Of a stretch of 22,027 nt of DNA, positions 7,459 to 15,468 are shown in pieces. Numbering within the stretch: the stretch's first letter is position 1; each line of letters begins with the position of its first letter. Made by a program: the position numbers and the translations under genes. Under the pieces are notes generated by a model. The model was not told the DNA's origin. It was given only the letters and a program-made list of their open reading frames with translations, and ran no database searches. The stretch comes from Azonexus sp. (GTDB lineage Bacteria > Pseudomonadota > Gammaproteobacteria > Burkholderiales > Rhodocyclaceae), in contig JAKLLI010000008.1 of NCBI GenBank assembly GCA_023150195.1, positions 1 to 22,027 on the forward strand. Direction: 5' to 3'.

Positions 7459-9252
7459 TTAGCGGACTTTCACCGTGGTCATTTCCTGTCCGTCCGGGCT
7501 CATCACATGGGTGGAGCAGGCCAGGCAGGGATCGAAGGAGTGCAGCGTGCGCAGGATTTCCAGCGGCTCATCGGCCTTGGCCACCGGGGTATTCATCAGC
7601 GCCGCTTCAAACGCACCGATCTGTCCCTTGTGGTCGCGCGGACCGCCGTTCCAGGTCGTCGGCACCACACACTGGTAGTTGTCGATCTTGGTGTCCTTGA
7701 TCTTGATCCAGTGGCCGAGCGCACCGCGCGGGGCTTCGGTAAAGCCGGCGCCCATGGCTTCCTTCGGCCAGGTGGACGGTTCCCACTTGGCGATGTTGGC
7801 CGTATTCAGGTCGCCTGCCTTGAGGTTGGCCATCAGCTTGTCGAACTGCTGTTGCTGAAGTTTGACGCAGTACGCCGTTTCCAGACCGCGGGCGGCAGTG
7901 CGGCCCAGCGTGGAGAAAAGCGCCGTCACCGGCACGTCCAGCTTCTTGAGCGCGCTCTCCACCAGCCCGTGAATTTCCGGATACTGCTTGGGTTGCAGGT
8001 AGCCCAGCACCATACGCGGCAGACAGCCGACTTCCATGGCGTGGCCACGCCAGCGGGGAGCCTTGATCCAGGAATACTTGCCGCCTTCGTCCAGTTCCTG
8101 AATGGCGGTCTTGCTGCCCTTGGTTTTCGGACCGAGTTCGAAATTGGGTTCGGTCACGCCATCGAAGGGATGCAGGCCCTTGGTTTCGTCCGGGTACTTG
8201 TACCAGGAGTGGGCAACGAATTCCTGCACTTGTTCCGGATCCTTGAGGTCGACCGGATGAATCTCATCCAGCTTGCCGTTGATGATGGCGCCGCGCGGCA
8301 GGAGCAGATTGGCCGAGGTGTAATCGTTGGCCTTCTGCGGAATATCGCCATAGGACAGCATGTTCTGCGACGACAAGCCGCCCCCGTAACCCCAGCCCTT
8401 GTAGAAGGAACCGATGGCCAGCAGATCCGGCACGTAGACCTGTTCAACGAACTCGGTACAGCGGTCGATGATGCTCTTGACCAGATTCAGGCGCTCCATA
8501 TTGACCGCCCCGACGGCGCCAACACCTTCCAGATTGATCGCGCAGGGAACGCCGCCGACCAGCCAGTTCGGGTGCGGGTTCTTGCCGCCGAAAATGGTAT
8601 GCACCTTGACGATTTCCTTTTGGAAATCGAGGGCTTCGAGATAGTGTGCCACGGCCATCAGGTTGGCTTCCGGCGGCAGTTTGTACGCCGGGTTGCCCCA
8701 GTAGCCGTTCATGAAGGGACCGAGCTGGCCGGATTCGACAAACTTTTTCAGGCGATTCTGGATATCGCGGAAATACCCCGGCGAGGACAGCGCCCAACTG
8801 GAAATGCTCTGCGCCAGCGCCGAGGTGGCTTTCGGATCGGCCTTGAGCGCGGACACCACATCGACCCAGTCCAGCGCGTGCAGGTGGTAGAAGTGCACCA
8901 GATGGTCGTGAATGTAGAGATTCAACTGCATCAGGTTGCGAATGGTGTTGGCGTTTTCCGGAATCTGGATGGACAAGGCATCTTCCACTGCCCGCACCGA
9001 GGTCAGCGCATGGGTGCCGGTACAAACACCGCAGATGCGCTCGGTAAAGGCCCAGGCATCGCGCGGGTCGCGGCCCTTGAGAATCACTTCCAGACCGCGC
9101 CACATCGTGCCCGTGGACACGGCATTGCGAATCACGTTGTTGCTATCGAGATTGACCTCGACACGCATGTGGCCTTCGATGCGGCACACCGGGTCAACCA
9201 CCACCCGCTTGCCGGAATTGTCGATATTGAAGCCTTGGGTTTCGTAGGCCAT
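7459..9252 (-). CDS. hoxG: HoxG, [NiFe]-hydrogenase large subunit (group 1), 597 aa
   Basis: HoxG is the catalytic subunit holding the NiFe(CN)2CO site, where H2 is split in the periplasm. The four nickel ligands are visible: C74 and C77 in RICGVC, and C576 and C579 in DPCLACSTH. Cleavage by HoxM is expected after H582, removing the last 15 residues. The N-terminal [14 protein letters not shown] block is typical. Length and sequence resemble oxygen-tolerant group 1d enzymes of betaproteobacteria. The start is one base after the hoxK stop, with AGGGAGAA as ribosome site. The gene is undamaged, which contrasts with its own processing protease gene hoxM. Confidence 0.98.
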   Translation of the reverse strand: MAYETQGFNIDNSGKRVVVDPVCRIEGHMRVEVNLDSNNVIRNAVSTGTMWRGLEVILKGRDPRDAWAFTERICGVCTGTHALTSVRAVEDALSIQIPENANTIRNLMQLNLYIHDHLVHFYHLHALDWVDVVSALKADPKATSALAQSISSWALSSPGYFRDIQNRLKKFVESGQLGPFMNGYWGNPAYKLPPEANLMAVAHYLEALDFQKEIVKVHTIFGGKNPHPNWLVGGVPCAINLEGVGAVGAVNMERLNLVKSIIDRCTEFVEQVYVPDLLAIGSFYKGWGYGGGLSSQNMLSYGDIPQKANDYTSANLLLPRGAIINGKLDEIHPVDLKDPEQVQEFVAHSWYKYPDETKGLHPFDGVTEPNFELGPKTKGSKTAIQELDEGGKYSWIKAPRWRGHAMEVGCLPRMVLGYLQPKQYPEIHGLVESALKKLDVPVTALFSTLGRTAARGLETAYCVKLQQQQFDKLMANLKAGDLNTANIAKWEPSTWPKEAMGAGFTEAPRGALGHWIKIKDTKIDNYQCVVPTTWNGGPRDHKGQIGAFEAALMNTPVAKADEPLEILRTLHSFDPCLACSTHVMSPDGQEMTTVKVR

Positions 9253-9253
9253 C

Positions 9254-10357
9254 TTATTTTTCTCCCTGGATTTGTTCGCTGGTGTTGGCCGGTTCGCCGG
9301 CCTTCTGGCGGGCGCGGGCCAAGGCTGTCACCGCCGCATGGGCAGCGATGGCAGCACCGACGGTGCCGGCAGCGGCCTTGCCGATGGTGTCGGCATTCGA
9401 TTCCGCCCCAAACGGCGTGATCGAGGTGACGCGGTCGTAGAAGCTGCCCTTGTCCCAAAAGCCCTCTTCCGAACAGCCGATACAGCCATGACCAGATTGC
9501 ACCGGCCAGCTGACGCCGCCATTCCAGCGCATGGACGAACAGGCGTTGTAGGTGGTCGGCCCCTTGCAGCCCATCTTGTACAGGCAGTAACCCTTGCGCG
9601 AACCTTCGTCATCCCAGGCTTCGGCGAACTGGCCGGCGTCGAAATGGCCACGGCGATAACATTTGTCGTGGATGCGTTGACCGTAGAACATCTTCGGCCG
9701 GCCCTGACGATCCAGTTCGGGAATGCGGTCGAAGGTCAGCATGTAGGTCACGACACCGGTCATCACTTCGGCAATCGGCGGACAGCCCGGCACGTTGATG
9801 ATCGGCTTGCCGGTAATGACTTTATGAACCGGCGTGGCGCGCGTCGGATTCGGTTTGGCGGCCTGCACGCAACCATAAGACGCACAGGCGCCCCAGCTGA
9901 TGATGGCCTTGGCGTCAGCGCAGGTTTCCTTGAGCTTTTCCACGAAGGGGCGACCGCCCTGAATGCAGAACATGCCGTCTTCGTTGAGCGGCGGATTGCC
10001 TTCCACGGCGACGATGTAATTGCCCTTGTACTTCTTCTTGACCTCGTCGAGGATGGCTTCGGCCTGATGACCGGCGGCGGCCATCAGCGTGTCGTCGTAA
10101 TCCAGCGAAAGCATGGAGAGCACGACATCCTTGGTCAGCGGGTGCGCCGAACGGATAAAGGATTCGGAACAGCAGGTGCACTCCAGCCCGTGCAACCAGA
10201 GCACCGGCGTGCGCGGCTTGGTTTCCAGCGCGTGCGCGATGCGCGGTGCCGCGGCGCTGCCCAGCCCGAGCGAGGTTGCGGTCAGGCTGCAGAACTTCAG
10301 GAAGCTGCGCCGGGTGATCCCCTGGCGGCGCAGCACTTCATAAAATGTCTCGGTCAC
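9254..10357 (-). CDS. hoxK: HoxK, [NiFe]-hydrogenase small subunit, Tat-exported, oxygen-tolerant type, 367 aa
   Basis: HoxK carries the three iron-sulfur clusters that take electrons from the active site to HoxZ. A Tat signal with RRSFLK (16-21) and a cleavage site AHA|LE after residue 43 leads the folded HoxKG pair across the membrane. The mature protein has C17, C19 and C20 (LECTCCSES) and C115 plus C120 (GACASYGC); with the Cys of VPGCPP (C149) these make the six-cysteine pattern of the proximal [4Fe-3S] cluster of oxygen-tolerant enzymes. The medial/distal ligands lie in the [12 protein letters not shown] and GHGCIGCSE regions. A hydrophobic C-terminal helix (about 330-350) anchors it. 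The start codon is GTG at 10357 with GAGGGG eight bases upstream. It is the first gene of the operon, behind a sigma-54 promoter. Confidence 0.97.
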   Translation of the reverse strand: MTETFYEVLRRQGITRRSFLKFCSLTATSLGLGSAAAPRIAHALETKPRTPVLWLHGLECTCCSESFIRSAHPLTKDVVLSMLSLDYDDTLMAAAGHQAEAILDEVKKKYKGNYIVAVEGNPPLNEDGMFCIQGGRPFVEKLKETCADAKAIISWGACASYGCVQAAKPNPTRATPVHKVITGKPIINVPGCPPIAEVMTGVVTYMLTFDRIPELDRQGRPKMFYGQRIHDKCYRRGHFDAGQFAEAWDDEGSRKGYCLYKMGCKGPTTYNACSSMRWNGGVSWPVQSGHGCIGCSEEGFWDKGSFYDRVTSITPFGAESNADTIGKAAAGTVGAAIAAHAAVTALARARQKAGEPANTSEQIQGEK

Positions 10358-10395
10358 GTCGATTTCCCCTCGTTGCGCGTTATCGGCAACGCAAA

Positions 10396-10411
10396 CGCAA
10401 GGGCCATGCCA
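10396..10411 (-). promoter_or_regulatory. Sigma-54 (RpoN) -24/-12 promoter of the hox operon
   Basis: On the minus strand TGGCATGGCCCTTGCG matches TGGCAC-N5-TTGCA with exact spacing; the invariant GG (10410-10409) and GC (10398-10397) are present. Transcription should start near 10386, leaving about 28 bases before the hoxK GTG. Membrane-bound hydrogenase operons in Cupriavidus use RpoN with the NtrC-type activator HoxA; that this one does is inferred. Confidence 0.82.
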
Positions 10412-10439
10412 CGACTCGATGAAACAATAAACCGATTTA

Positions 10440-10452
10440 AATCAGCTTGTTA
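10440..10452 (+). promoter_or_regulatory. Candidate IHF site upstream of hoxK
   Basis: AATCAGCTTGTTA matches the IHF consensus WATCAANNNNTTR at all but one position, in an AT-rich stretch that also holds the palindrome GATTTAAATC (10434-10443). Its centre is about 60 bases upstream of the predicted hoxK transcription start, the usual place for IHF bending between activator and sigma-54 polymerase. One short motif alone is weak evidence. Confidence 0.4.
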
Positions 10453-10492
10453 AAGACCTGCTCGGCACCCACAAGGGCAAACAACATGAAAA

Positions 10493-10517
10493 CCTTGTTT
10501 CCAGACAGGAAACATGG
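10493..10517. promoter_or_regulatory. 25-bp near-perfect inverted repeat, candidate activator site for hoxK
   Basis: Arms CCTTGTTTCC and GGAAACATGG flank the five-base centre AGACA and match at 9 of 10 positions. The centre is about 119 bases upstream of the predicted hoxK start of transcription, a normal distance for an NtrC-family activator site. It could instead be a weak hairpin ending the oxyR transcript, but only four T follow it on that strand. Confidence 0.4.
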
Positions 10518-10540
10518 CTTCCACACACCCCAGAGCCACC

Positions 10541-10575
10541 CGGCAGCGCTCACACCAGCAAGCGATACGCTGCCG
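10541..10575 (-). repeat. Inverted repeat spanning the oxyR stop codon
   Basis: CGGCAGCG (10541-10548) and CGCTGCCG (10568-10575) form perfect 8-bp arms around a 19-base loop. The oxyR stop lies inside. No T-tract follows, so it is not a standard intrinsic terminator; it may stabilise the 3' end of the oxyR mRNA or be chance. Confidence 0.3.
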
Positions 10576-11455
10576 AATTCAAGCCGCGCACCGCGTCGAG
10601 CAGCGCCTCCACGGCCTTCGGCCGCACAAAGCCCGCGCGCCACGCCAAGGCAATCCGCCGAGAAGGGGCCGGATCGGCAAAAGGAATGATGCTGATCATG
10701 TCGCTGGTGTAGGGATGCTGGAGCGCACTGTCCGGCAAGACCGAAACACCCAGTCCGGACGCCACCATGCAGCGGATGGTGCCGATGGAATGCCCGAGCC
10801 GGATGTCGGTTTCCGGGCTGCTCACCTGCGGGCAGGCGCCCAGCACCTGATCGCGAAAACAATTGCCGGCCTTGAGCAGCAAAACCTCGTCCCCGGCCAC
10901 TTCTTCCGGCGCAATGGCATCGCGCTTTTCCCAGGCATGCCCCTTGGGCACAATGACCTTGAAGGACTCATCGTACAAGGAGCGCGTCAACACGCCCGGC
11001 AGATCGAAGGGCAAGGCAATGATCACGACGTCCAGCTCGTTGTCACGCAGCATGTCGGCCAGATTGGCAGTCATGTTTTCCTCGATCACCAGCGGCATGT
11101 GCGGCGCCACCTCCTTCAAGGAATGGATCAATTGCGGCAGCAGATAGGGGCCGATGGTGTGGATGACCCCCAGCCTGAGCGTACCGTCCAGTTGATCCCG
11201 CCCGCGCAAGGCAATCTGCCTGACCTTTTCCGCTTCTGCCAGCGCATGCTGCGCCTGTTCGACCACACGCCGCCCGACATCGCTGGGACTGACAAACCCC
11301 TTGCCGCGCTCGAACAACTGCACCCCCAGTTCGTCCTCCAGGCGCGCGATCGCCACACTCAGCGTCGGCTGACTGACCGAACAATGCTCGGCGGCACGGC
11401 TGAAATTCCCTTCCTGGGCAAGCGCCACGATGTAGCGCAGTTCGGTCAAGGTCAT
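10550..11455 (-). CDS. oxyR: OxyR, peroxide-sensing LysR-type regulator, 301 aa
   Basis: OxyR activates peroxide-defence genes when H2O2 forms a disulfide between two cysteines. The N-terminal winged helix-turn-helix (MTLTELRYIVALAQEGNFSR and on, residues 1-60) is standard LysR. The sensor cysteines are C199 and C208 in GNCFRDQVLGAC, the same numbering as in E. coli OxyR. The start at 11455 is chosen over the upstream in-frame ATG (11545) because it begins the conserved MTLTELRY and has AGGAG six bases before it; the longer version would also run through the operator. It is divergent from the cytochrome c peroxidase gene, and the operator at 11500-11536 lies between them, suggesting both autoregulation and control of the peroxidase. 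Its 3' end faces the hoxK promoter. Confidence 0.95.
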   Translation of the reverse strand: MTLTELRYIVALAQEGNFSRAAEHCSVSQPTLSVAIARLEDELGVQLFERGKGFVSPSDVGRRVVEQAQHALAEAEKVRQIALRGRDQLDGTLRLGVIHTIGPYLLPQLIHSLKEVAPHMPLVIEENMTANLADMLRDNELDVVIIALPFDLPGVLTRSLYDESFKVIVPKGHAWEKRDAIAPEEVAGDEVLLLKAGNCFRDQVLGACPQVSSPETDIRLGHSIGTIRCMVASGLGVSVLPDSALQHPYTSDMISIIPFADPAPSRRIALAWRAGFVRPKAVEALLDAVRGLNSAAYRLLV

Positions 11456-11499
11456 ACGGCTCTCCTGAAGCAGATCGGGGTCTAAAGCCCCTTTCGGGT

Positions 11500-11536
11500 A
11501 TAGGGAATAGCTATAGCAGCTATAGATAATTCCCAT
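11500..11536 (+). promoter_or_regulatory. OxyR operator with four half-sites
   Basis: The OxyR tetramer consensus is ATAG-N7-CTAT-N7-ATAG-N7-CTAT. Here ATAG (11500), CTAT (11511), ATAG (11522) and CCAT (11533) occur with exact 7-base spacers, 15 of 16 positions matching. It lies between divergent oxyR and the peroxidase gene, with its near edge about 56 bases upstream of the predicted peroxidase transcription start. Confidence 0.88.
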
Positions 11537-11544
11537 AAAAATCA

Positions 11545-11558
11545 TTGACTTGGATCAA
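11545..11558 (+). promoter_or_regulatory. FNR/Anr-type box upstream of the cytochrome c peroxidase gene
   Basis: TTGACTTGGATCAA matches TTGAT-N4-ATCAA at 9 of 10 conserved positions. A -10-like GACAAT lies at 11580-11585, so the box centre (11551.5) would be near -41.5, the class II activator position. Peroxidases of this family are FNR/Anr-controlled in E. coli and Pseudomonas; control here is inferred. Confidence 0.7.
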
Positions 11559-11621
11559 GTCTAGCACAGCATGAAAAAAGACAATGGGCACTCGAACGAA
11601 TTTCAACGAGGGAGAACAAGG

Positions 11622-12626
11622 ATGAAACTGAAAACGATTTCGGGCGCCATCGCCCTGCTTGTCGGCATGACCGTGCAGTCCACGAGCTACGCCACCGACG
11701 AACCAATCAGCGCCATCAAGCCGCCGGCCAGCATCAATCTGGGCATGGTCGAACTGGGCAAGAAGCTCTACTTCGATCCGCGCCTCTCCAAATCCGGGAT
11801 CATGTCCTGCAATACCTGCCACAACCTGTCGATGGGCGGTACCGACAACATCCCGACCTCGGTCGGCGACCATTGGCAACAAGGCCCGATCAACGCCCCG
11901 ACCGTGTTGAACTCCAGCCTCAACCTGGCCCAGTTCTGGGATGGCCGCGCCGCCGATCTCAAGGCACAGGCCGGCGGCCCGATTGCCAATCCGGGGGAAA
12001 TGGCCTTTACGCACACGCTGGCTATCAACGTCCTCGAATCCATCCCGGCCTACGTCCGTGAATTCAAGATGGTCTTCGGCAAGGACAAGATCAGCATCGA
12101 TCAGGTCACGCTGGCCATTGCGGAATTCGAAAAGACGCTGGTGACGCCGAATTCCCGCTTTGACCAATGGCTTTTGGGCAAAAAGGATGCGTTGACCGCC
12201 AATGAGCAAGCCGGCTACAAACTGTTCAAGGACAGCGGCTGTGTCGCCTGTCACAACGGCGAAGCCGTCGGTGGCAACTCCTTCCAGAAGATGGGACTGG
12301 TCGAGCCGTACAAGGGCAACACCAAGGGCGTCGAAGGCCGCGCTGGTGTCACCGGCAAGGATGCGGATCGCTTCAACTTCAAGGTACCGACCCTACGCAA
12401 TGTCGAAATGACCTATCCCTACTTCCACGATGGCGCCGCCAATACGCTGACCGAGGCCGTCGACGTGATGGGCCGTCTGCAGCTGGGCAAGAAATTCACC
12501 CAGGATGAGAACGCCAAGATTGTCGCCTTCCTCAAGACGCTCACCGGTGACCAGCCGAATTTCACGCTGCCCATCCTGCCGCCGTCTTCCGACACGACAC
12601 CGCGCCCGACGCCCTTTGCCAAATAA
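11622..12626 (+). CDS. Diheme cytochrome c peroxidase, 334 aa
   Basis: This is a periplasmic bacterial cytochrome c peroxidase (CcpA/MauG superfamily) that reduces H2O2 to water with electrons from small c-type cytochromes. A signal peptide of about 25 residues (cleavage SYA|TDE) is followed by two heme motifs, CNTCH (C63, C66, H67) and CVACH (C207, C210, H211). A Met in DVMGRLQLG is a candidate axial ligand of the high-potential heme. Length is typical. The start at 11622 is chosen because it gives a clean signal peptide and lies after the predicted transcription start near 11592; the in-frame ATG at 11571 would precede that start. Upstream OxyR and FNR-type sites suggest induction by peroxide and low oxygen. 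A terminator follows 20 bases after the stop. The symbol may be ccpA or ccp; which one is not decided. Confidence 0.94.
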   Translation: MKLKTISGAIALLVGMTVQSTSYATDEPISAIKPPASINLGMVELGKKLYFDPRLSKSGIMSCNTCHNLSMGGTDNIPTSVGDHWQQGPINAPTVLNSSLNLAQFWDGRAADLKAQAGGPIANPGEMAFTHTLAINVLESIPAYVREFKMVFGKDKISIDQVTLAIAEFEKTLVTPNSRFDQWLLGKKDALTANEQAGYKLFKDSGCVACHNGEAVGGNSFQKMGLVEPYKGNTKGVEGRAGVTGKDADRFNFKVPTLRNVEMTYPYFHDGAANTLTEAVDVMGRLQLGKKFTQDENAKIVAFLKTLTGDQPNFTLPILPPSSDTTPRPTPFAK

Positions 12627-12646
12627 GCGGCTTGCTTGTGCGCTTG

Positions 12647-12669
12647 CGGGGGCCCCGGCCCCCGTTTTT
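12647..12669 (+). terminator. Intrinsic terminator of the cytochrome c peroxidase gene
   Basis: CGGGGGCC (12647-12654) pairs with GGCCCCCG (12657-12664) and is followed by TTTTT. It starts 20 bases after the peroxidase stop and separates it from the ccm operon. Confidence 0.9.
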
Positions 12670-12678
12670 ATTTGTTGT

Positions 12679-12720
12679 TTGATTCGCCTCAATCTGCCGC
12701 TAAACTTGCGCCTCCATAAT
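12679..12720 (+). promoter_or_regulatory. Predicted FNR/Anr-activated promoter of the ccm operon
   Basis: TTGATTCGCCTCAA (12679-12692) matches the FNR box at 9 of 10 conserved positions. A -10 hexamer CATAAT (5 of 6 to TATAAT) lies at 12715-12720, so transcription would start near 12727 and the box centre would be at -41.5, exactly the class II activator position. The ccm genes of E. coli are FNR-controlled; the same control here is inferred. The ccmA ribosome site is weak (CAGG about 15 bases upstream). Confidence 0.65.
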
Positions 12721-12754
12721 TCGTGCCTGATTTCGTTCAGGTTTTTTCTTCCCG

Positions 12755-13369
12755 ATGCTTGAAGCTGACAATCTGGAATGCGTGCGCGGTGAGCGCCGCC
12801 TGTTCGCAGGCCTGAGCTTCACGCTGGAAGGCGGCGAACTGCTTTACCTGCAAGGCAGAAACGGCGCCGGCAAGACCAGCCTGCTGCGCATGCTGATCGG
12901 CCTGCTACCACCGGAAGCCGGTGAAATTCGCTGGCAGGGCGAAGCCATCCACCGCCAGGCCGACGCCTTTCGTGCGGAACTCTGCTATCTCGGCCACCTG
13001 AACGCGATCAAGGAAGAACTGACGCCGCTGGAAAATCTGCTGGCATCGGCCCACCTGGCCGGGGAATCCCTGAGTGAGGACGATGCGCTGGATGCGCTGG
13101 AACAGGTCGGCCTTGCCGGTCGCGAGGATCTCGCCTGCAAATATCTATCGCAGGGCCAGAAACGCCGAGTTTCGCTGGCCCGACTGGTCAAGGAGCAACG
13201 CGCCCTGTGGGTGCTGGATGAACCTTTCGTCGCCCTCGATGTGGCGGCGGTCGACTGGCTCGCCGGCCTTATTTCCGCCCACTTGCAACGCGGCGGACTG
13301 GCCGTGATGACCACCCATCAGCCGGTCGCCATCCCTGCCGGCACCGTGCGCGAACTGCGGATTGGCTGA
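12755..13369 (+). CDS. ccmA: CcmA, ATPase of the heme-handling ABC complex, 204 aa
   Basis: CcmA is the cytoplasmic ATPase that, with CcmB, CcmC and CcmD, drives release of heme-loaded CcmE for cytochrome c maturation. Walker A GRNGAGKT is at 34-41, the signature LSQGQKRR at 131-138, Walker B LWVLDEP at 151-157, and the switch His at 188 (TTHQP). The 204-residue length is normal. It is the first gene of ccmABCDEFGHI, with ccmB starting 9 bases after its stop. The start is taken at the ATG at 12755, which gives the usual N-terminus just before the first beta strand. Confidence 0.95.
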   Translation: MLEADNLECVRGERRLFAGLSFTLEGGELLYLQGRNGAGKTSLLRMLIGLLPPEAGEIRWQGEAIHRQADAFRAELCYLGHLNAIKEELTPLENLLASAHLAGESLSEDDALDALEQVGLAGREDLACKYLSQGQKRRVSLARLVKEQRALWVLDEPFVALDVAAVDWLAGLISAHLQRGGLAVMTTHQPVAIPAGTVRELRIG

Positions 13370-13378
13370 GACAAACGC

Positions 13379-14047
13379 ATGTTCAAGATCATCACTTCGG
13401 TTATCGCCCGCGATCTGAAACTGGCTATGCGCCGCCAGGCCGATATTGTCTCGGCGCTCTTTTTCTTCATCATCGTGGTCAGCCTGTTTCCGCTGGGTAT
13501 CGGTCCGGAACCGGACCTGCTGCGCAAGCTCGCCCCCGGCGTGCTGTGGGTGGCCGCCCTGCTGGCCACCATGCTGTCGCTGCCAAGAATGTTTGCCGAT
13601 GATCACCGGGACGGCACCCTGGAACAGTTGGCGCTGGCCCCGCATCCGCTGGGGATGGTCATTACCGGGAAAGTGATTGCTCACTGGCTGGTTTCCGGCT
13701 TGCCGCTGGCGATGATCGCACCAGTGCTCGGCATCCAGTTCGACCTTTCCAGCGATGCGCTACTGGTGCTGACCGGCGCCATCCTGCTCGGCACCCCGGC
13801 CTTGTCCGGCATCGGCGCCATCGGCGCTGCGTTGACCCTGGGCTTGCGGGGCGGTGGCGTGCTTTTGTCGCTACTGGTTCTCCCGCTCTATATTCCGGTG
13901 CTAATATTCGGCGCTGGCGCAGTTGATGCGACGGTGTCCGGTCTCGGGGGGGAAGGACACCTTTCCCTGCTCGCTGCTATGACCCTTGCCGCCATCGGTT
14001 TCGCCCCCTGGGCGTCGGCTGCGGCCTTGAAAATCGCCCTCGAATGA
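13379..14047 (+). CDS. ccmB: CcmB, membrane subunit of the heme-handling ABC complex, 222 aa
   Basis: CcmB is the integral membrane partner of CcmA in the complex that releases holo-CcmE. The family N-terminus (VIARDLKLAMRRQADIVSALFFF) is clear, and about six hydrophobic segments can be seen through residue 222. The conserved loop PRMFADDHRDGTLEQL (about 69-84) is the family's likely ATPase coupling region. Length is normal. It ends in an ATGA overlap with ccmC. Confidence 0.95.
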   Translation: MFKIITSVIARDLKLAMRRQADIVSALFFFIIVVSLFPLGIGPEPDLLRKLAPGVLWVAALLATMLSLPRMFADDHRDGTLEQLALAPHPLGMVITGKVIAHWLVSGLPLAMIAPVLGIQFDLSSDALLVLTGAILLGTPALSGIGAIGAALTLGLRGGGVLLSLLVLPLYIPVLIFGAGAVDATVSGLGGEGHLSLLAAMTLAAIGFAPWASAAALKIALE

Positions 14048-14790
14048 ACGATCGCTTCAATCTCTACCGCTTCGCCTCCCCGGCCACCTTCTATCCGCTG
14101 GCAGGCCGCATGATCCCCTGGTTTGCCGCGGCCGCCGTGCTCTTTGGGCTGGCCGGTCTTTATCTCGGCATGCTGGTCGCGCCCACCGATTTTCAGCAGG
14201 GCGAAGGCTACCGGATCATTTTCATTCACGTGCCCACCTCGTGGATGAGCATGTTCATTTACCTCGTTATGGCCTTCTGGGCGGCCATCGGGCTGGCCTT
14301 CAACACCCGCCTGTCGGGGATGATGGCGCAAGCCCTGGCGCCGACCGGTGCCCTGATGGCCTTCCTGTCGCTATGGACAGGTGCCCTCTGGGGTAAACCG
14401 ATGTGGGGTGCTTGGTGGGTCTGGGATGCCCGCCTGACCTCGGAACTGATCCTGCTCTTCCTTTATATCGGCTACATGGCCCTGGTCGCCGCCATCGATG
14501 ACCCGCGTCGCGCCGACAAGGCCGGCGGCGTCCTGTTGCTGGTAGGCGTGGTCAACGTGCCCATCATTTATTTTTCCGTGAAATGGTGGAATACCCTGCA
14601 CCAGGGCTCCAGCGTCAATCTCACGAAGTCGTCCATGGCCGAAACCATGCTTTGGGGGATGCTGCTGATGGCGCTGTCCTTCTGGATGTATTCCATTGCC
14701 GTCGCTTTGACCCGTGCGCGCACCCTCATGCTGGAGCGCGAACGGCATACCGACTGGGTCAAGGCCGAACTTGCGGAGACCCAGCGATGA
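14044..14790 (+). CDS. ccmC: CcmC, heme-attachment protein with WWD domain, 248 aa
   Basis: CcmC presents heme to CcmE in the periplasm. The tryptophan-rich motif WGAWWVWD is at 121-128. The two heme-ligand histidines are H62 (IIFIHVPTSW) and H186 (WWNTLHQGSS). Six hydrophobic segments are visible. Both ends overlap neighbours by ATGA, which implies translational coupling with ccmB and ccmD. Confidence 0.96.
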   Translation: MNDRFNLYRFASPATFYPLAGRMIPWFAAAAVLFGLAGLYLGMLVAPTDFQQGEGYRIIFIHVPTSWMSMFIYLVMAFWAAIGLAFNTRLSGMMAQALAPTGALMAFLSLWTGALWGKPMWGAWWVWDARLTSELILLFLYIGYMALVAAIDDPRRADKAGGVLLLVGVVNVPIIYFSVKWWNTLHQGSSVNLTKSSMAETMLWGMLLMALSFWMYSIAVALTRARTLMLERERHTDWVKAELAETQR

Positions 14791-14975
14791 TCCACTGGCA
14801 CAGTTTTTCTGACTTCATTGCCATGGGCGGTTATGGACTCTATGTCTGGGGCTCCTTTGGCACCACCGCCCTGCTGATGACCATCGAACCGATTCTGGTC
14901 ATTCGAAATCGTAAATCCACCCTCTCCCGCCTGAAGCGCCAGTTGCGCGCCGAATCGAGGACTACCGCAGAATGA
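14787..14975 (+). CDS. ccmD: CcmD, small membrane subunit of heme exporter complex, 62 aa
   Basis: CcmD is a small single-span protein that stabilises CcmC and CcmE and helps release holo-CcmE from the CcmABC complex. The protein has the family start ([20 protein letters not shown]), one membrane segment (about 15-38) and a basic cytoplasmic tail ([17 protein letters not shown]). The frame is open upstream, but the ATG at 14787, which overlaps the ccmC stop as ATGA, gives the expected length and N-terminus. It overlaps ccmE by ATGA. Confidence 0.92.
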   Translation: MIHWHSFSDFIAMGGYGLYVWGSFGTTALLMTIEPILVIRNRKSTLSRLKRQLRAESRTTAE

Positions 14976-15466
14976 AATCCCGTCACAAGAAACTGGCGCT
15001 GATCGGCGCCGCCCTCGCCGTCATCGGCATCATTGCCGCGCTGGTGCTCAATGCGCTGAACAGCAATATCGCGCTTTACATCACGCCGACCGAAGTTGCT
15101 GCCGGCAAGGCGCCCAAGGACAAGCTTTTCCGCATCGGCGGGCTGGTCAAGGAAGGCAGTATCCAGCGGCAGGCCGATGGTGTGACCATCGCCTTCATCA
15201 TCACCGATACCGAAGCCGACATTCCGGTGCACTACAAGGGCATCCTTCCCGACCTGTTCAAGGAAGGCAAAGGTGCGGTCGCTCAGGGTCGACTGAGTGC
15301 AGACGGCCATTTCCAGGCCACCGAAGTACTGGCGAAGCACGACGAAAACTACATGCCGCCTGAAGCCGCCAAGGCCTTGCAGGATGCCCACGCCCGGGGT
15401 CTCGAGAAGCAGGCAAACGATGCGGCGGCGGCTGCCGACGCCGCCAAACCCAAGGCAGGATACTGA
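14972..15466 (+). CDS. ccmE: CcmE, periplasmic heme chaperone, 164 aa
   Basis: CcmE carries heme covalently to the CcmF/CcmH ligase. An N-terminal membrane anchor (about 8-29) is followed by the OB-fold domain. The heme-binding His is H123 in [12 protein letters not shown], with Y127 as the axial ligand. The C-terminal tail (about 145-164) is Ala- and Lys-rich and probably flexible. It is the classical His-type CcmE, not the Cys-type variant. ccmF starts two bases after its stop. Confidence 0.96.
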   Translation: MKSRHKKLALIGAALAVIGIIAALVLNALNSNIALYITPTEVAAGKAPKDKLFRIGGLVKEGSIQRQADGVTIAFIITDTEADIPVHYKGILPDLFKEGKGAVAQGRLSADGHFQATEVLAKHDENYMPPEAAKALQDAHARGLEKQANDAAAAADAAKPKAGY

Positions 15467-15468
15467 GC

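Noticed and set aside
6829..9420. 863-codon open frame on the plus strand opposite hoxZ and hoxG
   Set aside because: It lies exactly antisense to hoxZ, hoxG and the 3' end of hoxK, all with catalytic motifs. Its product is His/Gln/Val-rich with no recognisable domain, as expected from the complement of GC-rich coding DNA.
9272..10453. 393-codon plus-strand frame opposite hoxK
   Set aside because: Antisense shadow of the intact small-subunit gene. Its 3' part also crosses the sigma-54 promoter region.
11477..11491. Small hairpin (GGGG-TCTAAAG-CCCC) in the oxyR leader
   Set aside because: Only four base pairs in the stem with no T-run in the oxyR direction; not enough to call a riboswitch or attenuator.
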